Shown piece after piece: positions 34,747 to 41,711 of a stretch of DNA of 42,502 nucleotides. Source of the stretch: Candidatus Poseidoniia archaeon (lineage in GTDB: Archaea > Thermoplasmatota > Poseidoniia > MGIII > CG-Epi1); assembly GCA_029936395.1 (NCBI GenBank), contig JAPYSW010000006.1, positions 1 to 42,502 of the forward strand, given 5' to 3'. Position numbers and translations under genes: made by a program. Numbering within the stretch: the first letter of the stretch is position 1; each line of letters opens with the position of its first letter. A model generated the notes under the pieces. That model made no database searches, was not told the DNA's origin, and saw nothing but the letters and a program-made list of their open reading frames with translations.

Positions 34747-34851
34747 ATGAAGAGAAGCTCTCGAGTTTGGAAAAAAGCCGGAAAACAACGATGGAAATGG
34801 CGTAAGAAGAAGATGCGCCGTAGAAAGCGTGAAAGAAGGCGTAACAAGTAG
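34747..34851 (+). CDS. rpl41e: Probable ribosomal protein eL41 (34 aa)
   Basis: Translated by eye from ATG 34747 to TAG 34851: 34 residues, MKRSSRVWKKAGKQRWKWRK then KKMRRRKRERRRNK. The second half matches the Arg/Lys-rich single helix of eukaryotic and archaeal eL41, where WRKKRMRRLKRKRR is the common core. It is two-thirds basic and holds three Trp. It is preceded by a strong TATA-like box and followed by the pheT promoter, among translation genes. An open frame this short could occur by chance, but the composition and motif make eL41 the best reading. The N-terminal twelve residues are longer than in the 25-residue eukaryotic form. Confidence 0.75.
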   Translation: MKRSSRVWKKAGKQRWKWRKKKMRRRKRERRRNK

Positions 34852-34877
34852 TAAATATTGTAATTGTCGAGATATTG

Positions 34878-34888
34878 GCTTATAATGG
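34878..34888 (+). promoter_or_regulatory. Candidate TATA box of the pheT operon
   Basis: GCTTATAATGG is centred about 25 bases before the ATG at 34908, the usual spacing for a leaderless transcript. The predicted mRNA would cover pheT, the unknown gene, priS, rnhB and the SCP2 gene. Confidence 0.5.
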
Positions 34889-34907
34889 CGTTAATTAAGG
34901 GTTTAAG

Positions 34908-36521
34908 ATGCCTGTAATCAACATCGAACTTAATGACCTCAATCGAATGCTCAAAGAGCCAATTAGTTCCGATGATTTCTCAAAAATTATTCCACTAATT
35001 GGATCTGATCCTGATGAAATTAATGACGAAGAAGCAATTGTTGAATTTTTTCCAGACAGGCCCGATCTACTATCTACTGAAGGTGTAGCAAGAGCCATTA
35101 GAGCTTTTTCAGAACAAAAACTGGGGCTAGTAGATTATGTAACTAAAGCTCCTTCGACTCATATAATAATATCTAAAGAGGTTTTGAAAATTAGGCCTGA
35201 AATCTTAGGCGGTATTGTAAGAGGCATTAAACTAGACAATACATCTATCAAGTGTTTAATGGAACTTCAAGAAAAATTACATGTTACTTTAGGACGCAGA
35301 AGAAGTAAAGTGTCTATTGGAATTCATGATCTAGCTAAACTTAAACCACCTTTCCACTATACTATATGTTCACCTCATGAGCCTGCATTTGTTCCTCTTC
35401 AAAAAGATTATGAAATGACTCCAGAAGAAATTCTTAAAGAACATCCTAAAGGAATTGAATATGCACATCTTTTAACAGAATTTGATAAATATCCACTAAT
35501 TACTGATTCTGCTGATGAAGTGGTGTCAATGCCACCAATTATCAATGGTGCATTAACCACCATTACAGACGATACAACTGAAGTATTGATTGATGTTACA
35601 GGACTAGATAGAGATGCTGTTGAAGCATGTCTGAATATTGTAGCTGCCGCTTTAGTTGAGAGAGGAGGAGAGATAGAGCAACTAGAAATCAGATACCCTA
35701 CTGAGAAGGTAATTGCACCTAAAATGGAACCTAAAATTCACAAAATTGAAAATGATTATTTAATTAAATTATTGGGTTTTGATCCTGAAAATTTTGCTAT
35801 TTTTAAAGCATTTAGAAAATGTGCCATGGAACCTGAACTAAAAGATGGAACATGGCATGTCAAAGTTCCAGCATATAGAGCAGATATACTTCATCCAGTT
35901 GATTTACTAGAGGAAGTCGCTATCGGTTTAGGATATGATAACTTACCTGAACAATTACCCCGTGAGGTTACATTTGGAAAGGCTCTGGAATCAAGAAAAC
36001 TAGGTAATAGCTGTAGAGAAATTATGTTGGGAATTGGTTTTCAAGAAGTGGTTACTCTTACATTAACTTCCTCAAAAATGCTCCATGATATTACCAAAAG
36101 AGAAAATAATAATGAAGCAACTATTTCTAATCCAGTCACTGAAGACTACCACATGCTACGTTCTAGTATTTTACCAAATTTACTTGAACTGTTAAAAAAC
36201 AATAAGCATAGAGAATTACCTCAAAGGGTTTTCGAATTTGGAGATGTTATAAGAGAGCATAGCAATCATAAATCCCTAGCTTGGATTGAATTAGCCACTA
36301 AATCAACATTCTCTAATGCAAAATCTACGGCTGAAATGATTTCCCAAAGACTAGGACTCTCTGGAGATAATACTGATTGCAATGATCCCTTGTTTATTTC
36401 TGGGAGAAGTGTTCAAATTGAAAATGATGAACATCTCTTAAAGTATGGCGAGATTCATCCCCGTATTTTAGAAGAATTGGAGATAGATTATCCTGCAATT
36501 GGTGGAGAAATTCATTGGTAA
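34908..36521 (+). CDS. pheT: Phenylalanyl-tRNA synthetase beta subunit
   Basis: 537 residues, the size of the archaeal/eukaryotic-type beta subunit, which lacks the bacterial N-terminal tRNA-binding domain. The N-terminus PVINIELNDLNRMLKEPISS is typical. The B3/B4 region has FFPDRPDLLSTEGVARAIRA. The B5 helix-turn-helix region around 270-340 includes HVKVPAYRADILHPVDLLEE and VAIGLGYDNLP. The catalytic-like fold follows: RKLGNSCREIMLGIGFQEVV and SNPVTEDYHMLRSSILPNLL. It forms a heterotetramer with PheS, which is not in the window. Overlaps the next gene by 7 bases. Confidence 0.95.
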   Translation: MPVINIELNDLNRMLKEPISSDDFSKIIPLIGSDPDEINDEEAIVEFFPDRPDLLSTEGVARAIRAFSEQKLGLVDYVTKAPSTHIIISKEVLKIRPEILGGIVRGIKLDNTSIKCLMELQEKLHVTLGRRRSKVSIGIHDLAKLKPPFHYTICSPHEPAFVPLQKDYEMTPEEILKEHPKGIEYAHLLTEFDKYPLITDSADEVVSMPPIINGALTTITDDTTEVLIDVTGLDRDAVEACLNIVAAALVERGGEIEQLEIRYPTEKVIAPKMEPKIHKIENDYLIKLLGFDPENFAIFKAFRKCAMEPELKDGTWHVKVPAYRADILHPVDLLEEVAIGLGYDNLPEQLPREVTFGKALESRKLGNSCREIMLGIGFQEVVTLTLTSSKMLHDITKRENNNEATISNPVTEDYHMLRSSILPNLLELLKNNKHRELPQRVFEFGDVIREHSNHKSLAWIELATKSTFSNAKSTAEMISQRLGLSGDNTDCNDPLFISGRSVQIENDEHLLKYGEIHPRILEELEIDYPAIGGEIHW

Positions 36522-36919
36522 AACTACCTGTTTGCTTCGAATCTAAATCTACTGCTACTGCACTAAGAAGTCTATTAGATGAACTAGAATATAGTTATGA
36601 GAGAAAGAATGTACATCGTTCATATAGTAGCGTTGCAATTGTAATTGCCCTTGAAAGAACAGCTATGGTTTATAGATATATTATAAAAAATATCTCAGCC
36701 ACTATAGACGTATGGGAAGAAAGGCCTAATTCTGGAAATATAACCTATATTGAAGCTCGTGGAGAGGATAACTCAAAAATAAAAGAATTGTTACAAAAAT
36801 TCTCAGAGAAATTACCCCGAAAACCATGGGAATATACTATAACTCAAAAATTTAGAAATGGATGGTTTAGTCAAGGAATAATGGGTGCTAAGAAATCTTG
36901 GCAAAAAGTAATAGGATGA
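36515..36919 (+). CDS. Hypothetical protein between pheT and priS
   Basis: 134 residues, start TTG at 36515 inside the last codons of pheT; the frame has no earlier ATG or GTG option. It overlaps priS by 4 bases (ATGA). So the gene is translationally wedged between a tRNA synthetase subunit and the primase. The protein is an alpha/beta mix: a helix (TATALRSLLDELEYSYERKN), strands (SVAIVIALERTAMVYRYIIK), and a basic C-terminus (NGWFSQGIMGAKKSWQKVIG). It has no catalytic motif, no Cys pair and no signal. I do not recognise a family. Tight coupling on both sides argues for a real gene with an information-processing role. Confidence 0.65.
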   Translation: MVKLPVCFESKSTATALRSLLDELEYSYERKNVHRSYSSVAIVIALERTAMVYRYIIKNISATIDVWEERPNSGNITYIEARGEDNSKIKELLQKFSEKLPRKPWEYTITQKFRNGWFSQGIMGAKKSWQKVIG

Positions 36920-38112
36920 GCTTTCTAAAAGACATTGAACCTATTAAAACTCGAGATTTTTTGAAAGGAAAATTTCAGGAATATTATCGTAATGCTGACA
37001 TTACACTACCGCCTAGATTCACAGCTAGAGAATGGGGTTTTCTTAGTTGGGAAGGAGGAATAATGAATAGACACCAGAAATTTAGAAGTGTAAATGAGGT
37101 TAAGAAATATTTGATTAAAGCAGCTCCAGCTCATAGTTATCATTCTGTTGCCTATTACAAGGACCCTGGAAAGAATACAATGATAGATAAGGAATGGATG
37201 GGAGCTGACTTGATCTTTGATTTAGATGCAGACCATTTACCTGAGATGGAAGAAGTGAAAAAAGGTAAGATTCCCTTTTCTAAACTTATGGATTATATTA
37301 GAGAACAAACATATAGATTAGTTGTCGATGTATTATTAGGTGATTTTGGCTTAAACGAAAATGATTTATTAATAACCTTCAGCGGTGGAAGAGGATATCA
37401 TGTCCATGTAAGAACACCTGAAGTGTTAACACTACCATCGGGAGCTAGAAGAGAAATTGCAGATTATCTTACTGGAAAAGGATTAGACTTAAACAAAATT
37501 TTAATTGATGCAGGATACACAAAGGAATATCCTATTAGAGGTAAAGGAGTTGAAAGAAAAAATATTGGAGTTGAAAAACTCCCAAAAAAAGAATCAAAAG
37601 GGTGGCAGGGAATTATTACTAGATATATACACCAGACATTCGATAATCTAAGAAAATTAGATAAAGAAGAAAGAAAGAACAATATGGAAAAATTAGGATT
37701 GAAAAATATAACATTCAATTCAAAAAATACAAATGAAGAAATTTTCAATAAAATGCCTAAAGCTCCTAAAAAAAGACTTGTTAGAATCGCATTAAAAGAA
37801 ACTGCAATTCATCCAGATGAGCCTGTAACTGGAGACATACACCGCCTAATACGCTTACCAGGTTCATTACATGGGGGCTCTGGTCTAAAAGTAACTGTAA
37901 TGGATTCAACCAAATTAGAAACATTTGATCCAATGAAGGAAGCTACTGCTTTTGGAGATGATTTAGTTAAGGTACGCTCTATAGTTAATCATCCTGTAAT
38001 AATGGGAGATGGGCTTGCTAAACTAAAACCTAATAGTGTAGTAGAACTTCCTGAAAAAGTAGCGATTTACTTTATGGCTAGGAAATGGGCCCACTTGGTA
38101 CTTGAAACATGA
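36916..38112 (+). CDS. priS: DNA primase small subunit PriS
   Basis: 398 residues from the ATG at 36916, which overlaps the previous stop; an upstream TTG at 36898 is possible but unneeded. This is the catalytic subunit of the archaeal/eukaryotic primase, making RNA primers for DNA replication. Catalytic Asp pair: WMGADLIFDLDADHL (D102, D104). Also seen: TFSGGRGYHVHVRTPEVLTL (the SGxxGxH nucleotide-binding motif), YPIRGKGVERKNIGVEKLPK, and HRLIRLPGSLHGGSGLKVTV near residue 310-330. The large subunit PriL is not in the window. It is coupled to rnhB by a 4-base overlap, placing primer-making and primer-removing enzymes on one mRNA. Confidence 0.95.
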   Translation: MSFLKDIEPIKTRDFLKGKFQEYYRNADITLPPRFTAREWGFLSWEGGIMNRHQKFRSVNEVKKYLIKAAPAHSYHSVAYYKDPGKNTMIDKEWMGADLIFDLDADHLPEMEEVKKGKIPFSKLMDYIREQTYRLVVDVLLGDFGLNENDLLITFSGGRGYHVHVRTPEVLTLPSGARREIADYLTGKGLDLNKILIDAGYTKEYPIRGKGVERKNIGVEKLPKKESKGWQGIITRYIHQTFDNLRKLDKEERKNNMEKLGLKNITFNSKNTNEEIFNKMPKAPKKRLVRIALKETAIHPDEPVTGDIHRLIRLPGSLHGGSGLKVTVMDSTKLETFDPMKEATAFGDDLVKVRSIVNHPVIMGDGLAKLKPNSVVELPEKVAIYFMARKWAHLVLET

Positions 38113-38762
38113 TTTGTGGAGTTGATGAAGCGGGAAAAGGACCTGTGATGGGGCCTTTAGTTGTAGCTGCAGTTATTGTTAACAATGCCAAGGAAATAGA
38201 AAATTTAGGAATTAGGGATTCTAAACTACTAACTAAAACAAAAAGAAAAGAATTAGCTGAAGTAATAAAGAAAAAATTTACTTTTGCTGTTGAAATAATT
38301 GATCCTGAAATAGTCGATGAATATCGTAGAAAAAATAGATTAAATGATTTGAATCGTGAAGCTTTCGGAAAATTAATATCTAAATTAAATCCAAATGTAG
38401 CTTATGTTGATGCCGCTGATGTTAATGAACAACGCTTTGGCAAACAAATTAAATTGAGCTTAACAAATCAAAAAGATACGGATATAATATCTATGCATAA
38501 AGCTGATGCAAAAATATTGGTTGTTGCTGCAGCTTCTATTATTGCAAAAGAAACAAGAGAACAAGAAATATACAAACTTAAAGATGAAATTGGAGATTTC
38601 GGAAGTGGATATCCTTCCGATGAAAGAACAATAAAGTTTTTGAAGAGCTTTTATTCTACCAATAGTAAGTGGCCCGCAGGAACACGGAAAAGTTGGAAAA
38701 CTTTAGAGCGAATACGTCCTGTAAAAACACTCAACGATTTTGGTGTAAATAATGACAAATGA
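38109..38762 (+). CDS. rnhB: Ribonuclease HII
   Basis: 217 residues, normal archaeal length. It cleaves RNA in RNA/DNA hybrids and single ribonucleotides in DNA. The start ICGVDEAGKGPVMGPLVVAA carries the catalytic D6-E7. Further Asp residues lie in AYVDAADVNEQRFG and ISMHKADAKILVVAAASIIA, as in the family. FGSGYPSDERTIKFLKSFY is the typical C-terminal helix start. Gene overlaps: 4 bases with priS and 11 with the SCP2 gene, so the four genes behind pheT are very tightly packed. Confidence 0.96.
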   Translation: MICGVDEAGKGPVMGPLVVAAVIVNNAKEIENLGIRDSKLLTKTKRKELAEVIKKKFTFAVEIIDPEIVDEYRRKNRLNDLNREAFGKLISKLNPNVAYVDAADVNEQRFGKQIKLSLTNQKDTDIISMHKADAKILVVAAASIIAKETREQEIYKLKDEIGDFGSGYPSDERTIKFLKSFYSTNSKWPAGTRKSWKTLERIRPVKTLNDFGVNNDK

Positions 38763-39093
38763 AGTAATACAAAAGCTTGAAGAAAAAGTTATAGAATTCA
38801 ATTCAAGAATAAATAATGAACCTACTTTTTCTAAGAAAATTGAAGGTAAAAATAGAACGATATGTATTTGCATATCTGATGGGAAAAATTATTCAACTAA
38901 ATTAGATAATTTGGAAATAGAGAGCTTTAAAGAAACCGAGGATTCGACGGCTGATGTGGTTATTACAGCTTCTTCTGACGTAATAATAGCTCTATTACAA
39001 AAAAATATTCATCCAATTAAGGCATATATGTCTGGAGATCTAAAAGTTAAGGCTAGTATAATGGATATGCTTTTACTAAAGGGTCTCTTTTGA
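38752..39093 (+). CDS. SCP2 sterol-carrier-like protein
   Basis: 113 residues, one SCP2-type lipid-binding domain and nothing else. The characteristic half is TADVVITASSDVIIALLQKN followed by IHPIKAYMSGDLKVKASIMD and a terminal helix. It probably binds a hydrophobic ligand, but archaeal SCP2 proteins have no assigned ligand. It ends 18 bases inside the convergent ksgA gene and overlaps rnhB by 11. The link to replication genes is positional; a lipid function is not implied by them. Confidence 0.85.
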   Translation: MTNEVIQKLEEKVIEFNSRINNEPTFSKKIEGKNRTICICISDGKNYSTKLDNLEIESFKETEDSTADVVITASSDVIIALLQKNIHPIKAYMSGDLKVKASIMDMLLLKGLF

Positions 39094-39816
39094 AATTCGA
39101 GAATATATTAGATTAGATAAGTTTGCAATTTCTTTTGGTTCTAATACTTCAGCTCTTTCATTCATATTATCTAAATCATCTAAATCCAAATTTGGAAAAT
39201 CAAGCTTGAGACAATTACGGATTTTCTTTCTCCGATGTGTAAACATTGATCTGACAACACGCTCAAATGTAGCGAAATCAGCTAATTCATAATCGGGGTC
39301 ACGACGAACTAAATGCACAACTTGAGAATGTATCTTTGGTTGAGGTTGAAACGCTGTTTTAGATACTCTAAAAAGCTTTTTTGTTTTGACATAATGATTT
39401 GCCATTATTGATAATCGTCCATATACTTTGGAACCTGGCTTAGCTACAAGACGATTTGCAAATTCTTCTTGGAACATTAGAATTGCTCGTTTCCATTCAT
39501 AATTAAATAGCCTAAACAAAATTGGTGAAGAAAGAGAATAGGGTAAATTAGCTACGATAACATCAACTTTGGGAATCTCAAACTTAAGAATATCATCTTC
39601 AATAATCTGAGCTCTTTTACCAAGTTTCTGTTTCAATACGACTGCTAACCACTTATCTTTTTCAACTGCTAATAAATTTCCTTTTTCTATCAATAATTCA
39701 GTGAGTGCACCCCTTCCAGGACCAATCTCTAAAATGTCTTCATCAGCCTCAATGGATGATGCTTTAACTATTTTCTGAGCTATATTGTTATCAATTAAAA
39801 AATTCTGACCTAGCAT
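39076..39816 (-). CDS. ksgA: 16S rRNA dimethyladenosine transferase KsgA/Dim1
   Basis: 246 residues from the ATG at 39816. The longest frame begins at 39891, but that lies inside the tRNA-Val gene, so its first 25 residues are not real. KsgA dimethylates two adjacent adenines at the 3' end of 16S rRNA during small-subunit assembly. Seen: MLGQNFLIDNNIAQKIVKAS, DILEIGPGRGALTELLIEKG (SAM motif I), DVIVANLPYSLSSPILFRLF (motif IV NLPY), and SMFTHRRKKIRNCLKLDFPN in the C-terminal domain. The family usually has a few basic residues before GQNF, so this start may be slightly short, but no other start exists after the tRNA. Confidence 0.92.
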   Translation of the reverse strand: MLGQNFLIDNNIAQKIVKASSIEADEDILEIGPGRGALTELLIEKGNLLAVEKDKWLAVVLKQKLGKRAQIIEDDILKFEIPKVDVIVANLPYSLSSPILFRLFNYEWKRAILMFQEEFANRLVAKPGSKVYGRLSIMANHYVKTKKLFRVSKTAFQPQPKIHSQVVHLVRRDPDYELADFATFERVVRSMFTHRRKKIRNCLKLDFPNLDLDDLDNMNERAEVLEPKEIANLSNLIYSRISKETL

Positions 39817-39835
39817 TTTTTGCTTGCGACGAGAA

Positions 39836-39911
39836 TGGTGGGCCGGGGCGGAATCGAACCGCCGATCTTCGCCTTGTAAGGGCGACGTCATAACCCCTAG
39901 ACCACCGGCCC
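39836..39911 (-). tRNA. trnV: tRNA-Val (anticodon UAC), CCA encoded
   Basis: Folded by eye on the minus strand. Acceptor GGGCCGG pairs with CCGGCCC; D-arm GTC/GAC; anticodon stem TCGCC/GGCGA around the loop CTTACAA, anticodon TAC (Val, GUA and probably other GUN codons); T-arm GGCGG-TTCGAAT-CCGCC. The discriminator is A, followed by an encoded CCA at 39836-39838. Without CCA the gene is 39839-39911. No intron is seen. ksgA begins 19 bases downstream. Confidence 0.95.
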
Positions 39912-40148
39912 TTGGTTGTTTTTCACTCGGGGATTACCATCTAATCTCATTCTTTACTAAGAGGGCAATAGCGCCATTAATATTAGCTTTTTACCAAATG
40001 AAAGTTTAGCTGGGATAGAGCTTAGAAAATGGGCTTAGTTAAGAGCTTGTTTAGAATTTATTTATTTACTACTAATTTATTTAAAATATCCAAAAAATAG
40101 TCTACATATATCCCGTAATTATAAATACAGTTTTGTTTCCAGAGATAT
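39912..40148. other. Intergenic region with pckA promoter and possible operator repeats
   Basis: 237 bases without a gene, the longest gap in the window. It holds the promoter for tRNA-Val on one side, of which I see no clear TATA box, and the pckA promoter on the other. AT-rich stretches (TTTATTTATTTAC at 40057-40069 and ATTTATTTAAA nearby) could be further promoter-like elements. Three related short elements, GAGCTTAGA, GGGCTTAGT and GAGCTTGTT, lie at 40018-40051 with 12-13 bases between their starts. No RNA gene or small ORF of substance is visible. Confidence 0.6.
40118..40128 (+). promoter_or_regulatory. TATA box of pckA
   Basis: ATTATAAATAC is centred about 27 bases before the ATG at 40149, the best match to archaeal promoter geometry in the window. 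Confidence 0.6.
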
Positions 40149-41711
40149 ATGATTCAGCAATTGAAGCATATGGGGATTAATCCCTCAGCAATACATTGCA
40201 ATCTTTCGCAAGAAGGATGGAGAGAGCAAGAACTGAATCGGAAAGAAGGGAGATTATCTGATAATGGCACCGTAATTGTCAATACTGGAATATATACTGG
40301 TAGATCTCCAAATGATCGTTTTATTGTTAAGACTGAAGAAAATAAAGACTTAGTAGATTGGGGAGAAATTAATCAATCGCTTAGTGAAGAAGCTTTTGAT
40401 TTACTTGAAAAAGCCGTCAAAAAAGAAATGGACGAGAAAGAATTATTTATTTTTGATGGGTTTGCAGGAGCGGACAAAAGATATCAACTTCCTTTAAGAG
40501 TTATAACTCTTAAATCTTGGCAAGGGCATTTTTCACATAATATGTTTATAAGGCCTAAAAGCGAAGAACTCAGTAATTTTAAACCTGAATTTACTATCCT
40601 AAATGCTCATTCAACTGATATCAAAAATTGGAAGGAACTGGGTTTAAATTCTAAAGTATTCATTATTTTAAATCTAAAAAAGAAAATAGCAATTATAGGA
40701 GGTACTGAATACGGTGGTGAAATTAAAAAATCTGTATTTTCTGCACTAAATTTCTATCTACCTTTGAAAGGAGTAATGCCTATGCATTGTTCAGCTAATA
40801 TTGGCTTAAACGAAGATACCGCTTTATTCTTTGGCCTAAGTGGAACTGGAAAAACAACACTTTCAACAGATCCAGATCGAAGATTAATTGGAGATGATGA
40901 ACATGGATGGTCTGATAATGGTATCTTTAATTTTGAAGGTGGATGTTATGCAAAAACCATTAATCTGGATCCTATAAAAGAACCTGATATCTATAATGCG
41001 ATAAAACCTGGTGCTTTATTAGAAAATGTAATAACGGATGATAATGGAACTGTAGATTATAGTAATGGAACTATAACTGAAAACACTCGTGTATCATATC
41101 CTATTGATTATATTAAAAATATAGAGCCTTCGGAGCAAGGTGGACATCCAAACAATGTTATTTTTCTGACATGTGATGCTTTTGGAGTTCTACCACCAGT
41201 ATCTAAATTAACTCCTGAAATGGCAATGTATCACTTTCTAAGTGGTTATACTGCAAAAGTAGCTGGAACGGAGAGGGGAATAACCGAACCTGTAGCTACT
41301 TTTTCAACTTGCTTTGGGGCACCTTTTATGCCACAATATCCAACAGTATATGCTGAATTACTAGGTCAAAAATTAAAAACTCATAATGCTCAAGCTTGGC
41401 TAGTTAATACGGGATGGAGTGGTGGCGGGTATGGACTTGGTGAAAGAATAGATTTACCCGTTACTAGACAAATGTTAACAGCCATACTTGATGGTAAACT
41501 AAAAAATACTGATTTTACGCCTGATTCAAACTTTAAAGTATTGATACCAGATAATATTCCTGGAGTTGAATCAAACATTCTAAATCCTAGAAATACGTGG
41601 AAAGACAAAAATGCATATGATGAAAGAGCTAAAGAATTAATTAATCTATTTAAGAAAAATTTTGTGAAATATGAAAATTTTGGGAATTTTTCAAAAGCTG
41701 GGCCTGATTAA
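40149..41711 (+). CDS. pckA: Phosphoenolpyruvate carboxykinase (ATP)
   Basis: 520 residues, normal length. It turns oxaloacetate and ATP into PEP, CO2 and ADP, the entry to gluconeogenesis. Seen: NTGIYTGRSPNDRFIVKTEE at the N-terminus, LPLKGVMPMHCSANIGLNED (oxaloacetate/metal site), FFGLSGTGKTTLSTDPDRR with the P-loop near residues 229-237, LIGDDEHGWSDNGIFNFEGG (kinase-2 and metal Asp), and ENTRVSYPIDYI. This is the ATP-type enzyme, not the GTP type that many archaea use. It converges with malate dehydrogenase, overlapping by 4 bases. Together they join malate, oxaloacetate and PEP. Confidence 0.96.
   Translation: MIQQLKHMGINPSAIHCNLSQEGWREQELNRKEGRLSDNGTVIVNTGIYTGRSPNDRFIVKTEENKDLVDWGEINQSLSEEAFDLLEKAVKKEMDEKELFIFDGFAGADKRYQLPLRVITLKSWQGHFSHNMFIRPKSEELSNFKPEFTILNAHSTDIKNWKELGLNSKVFIILNLKKKIAIIGGTEYGGEIKKSVFSALNFYLPLKGVMPMHCSANIGLNEDTALFFGLSGTGKTTLSTDPDRRLIGDDEHGWSDNGIFNFEGGCYAKTINLDPIKEPDIYNAIKPGALLENVITDDNGTVDYSNGTITENTRVSYPIDYIKNIEPSEQGGHPNNVIFLTCDAFGVLPPVSKLTPEMAMYHFLSGYTAKVAGTERGITEPVATFSTCFGAPFMPQYPTVYAELLGQKLKTHNAQAWLVNTGWSGGGYGLGERIDLPVTRQMLTAILDGKLKNTDFTPDSNFKVLIPDNIPGVESNILNPRNTWKDKNAYDERAKELINLFKKNFVKYENFGNFSKAGPD

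Noticed and set aside
39824-40009. Plus-strand open frame of about 61 codons across the tRNA-Val gene
   Set aside because: It is antisense to a well-folded tRNA, a usual source of false ORFs, with no family likeness.
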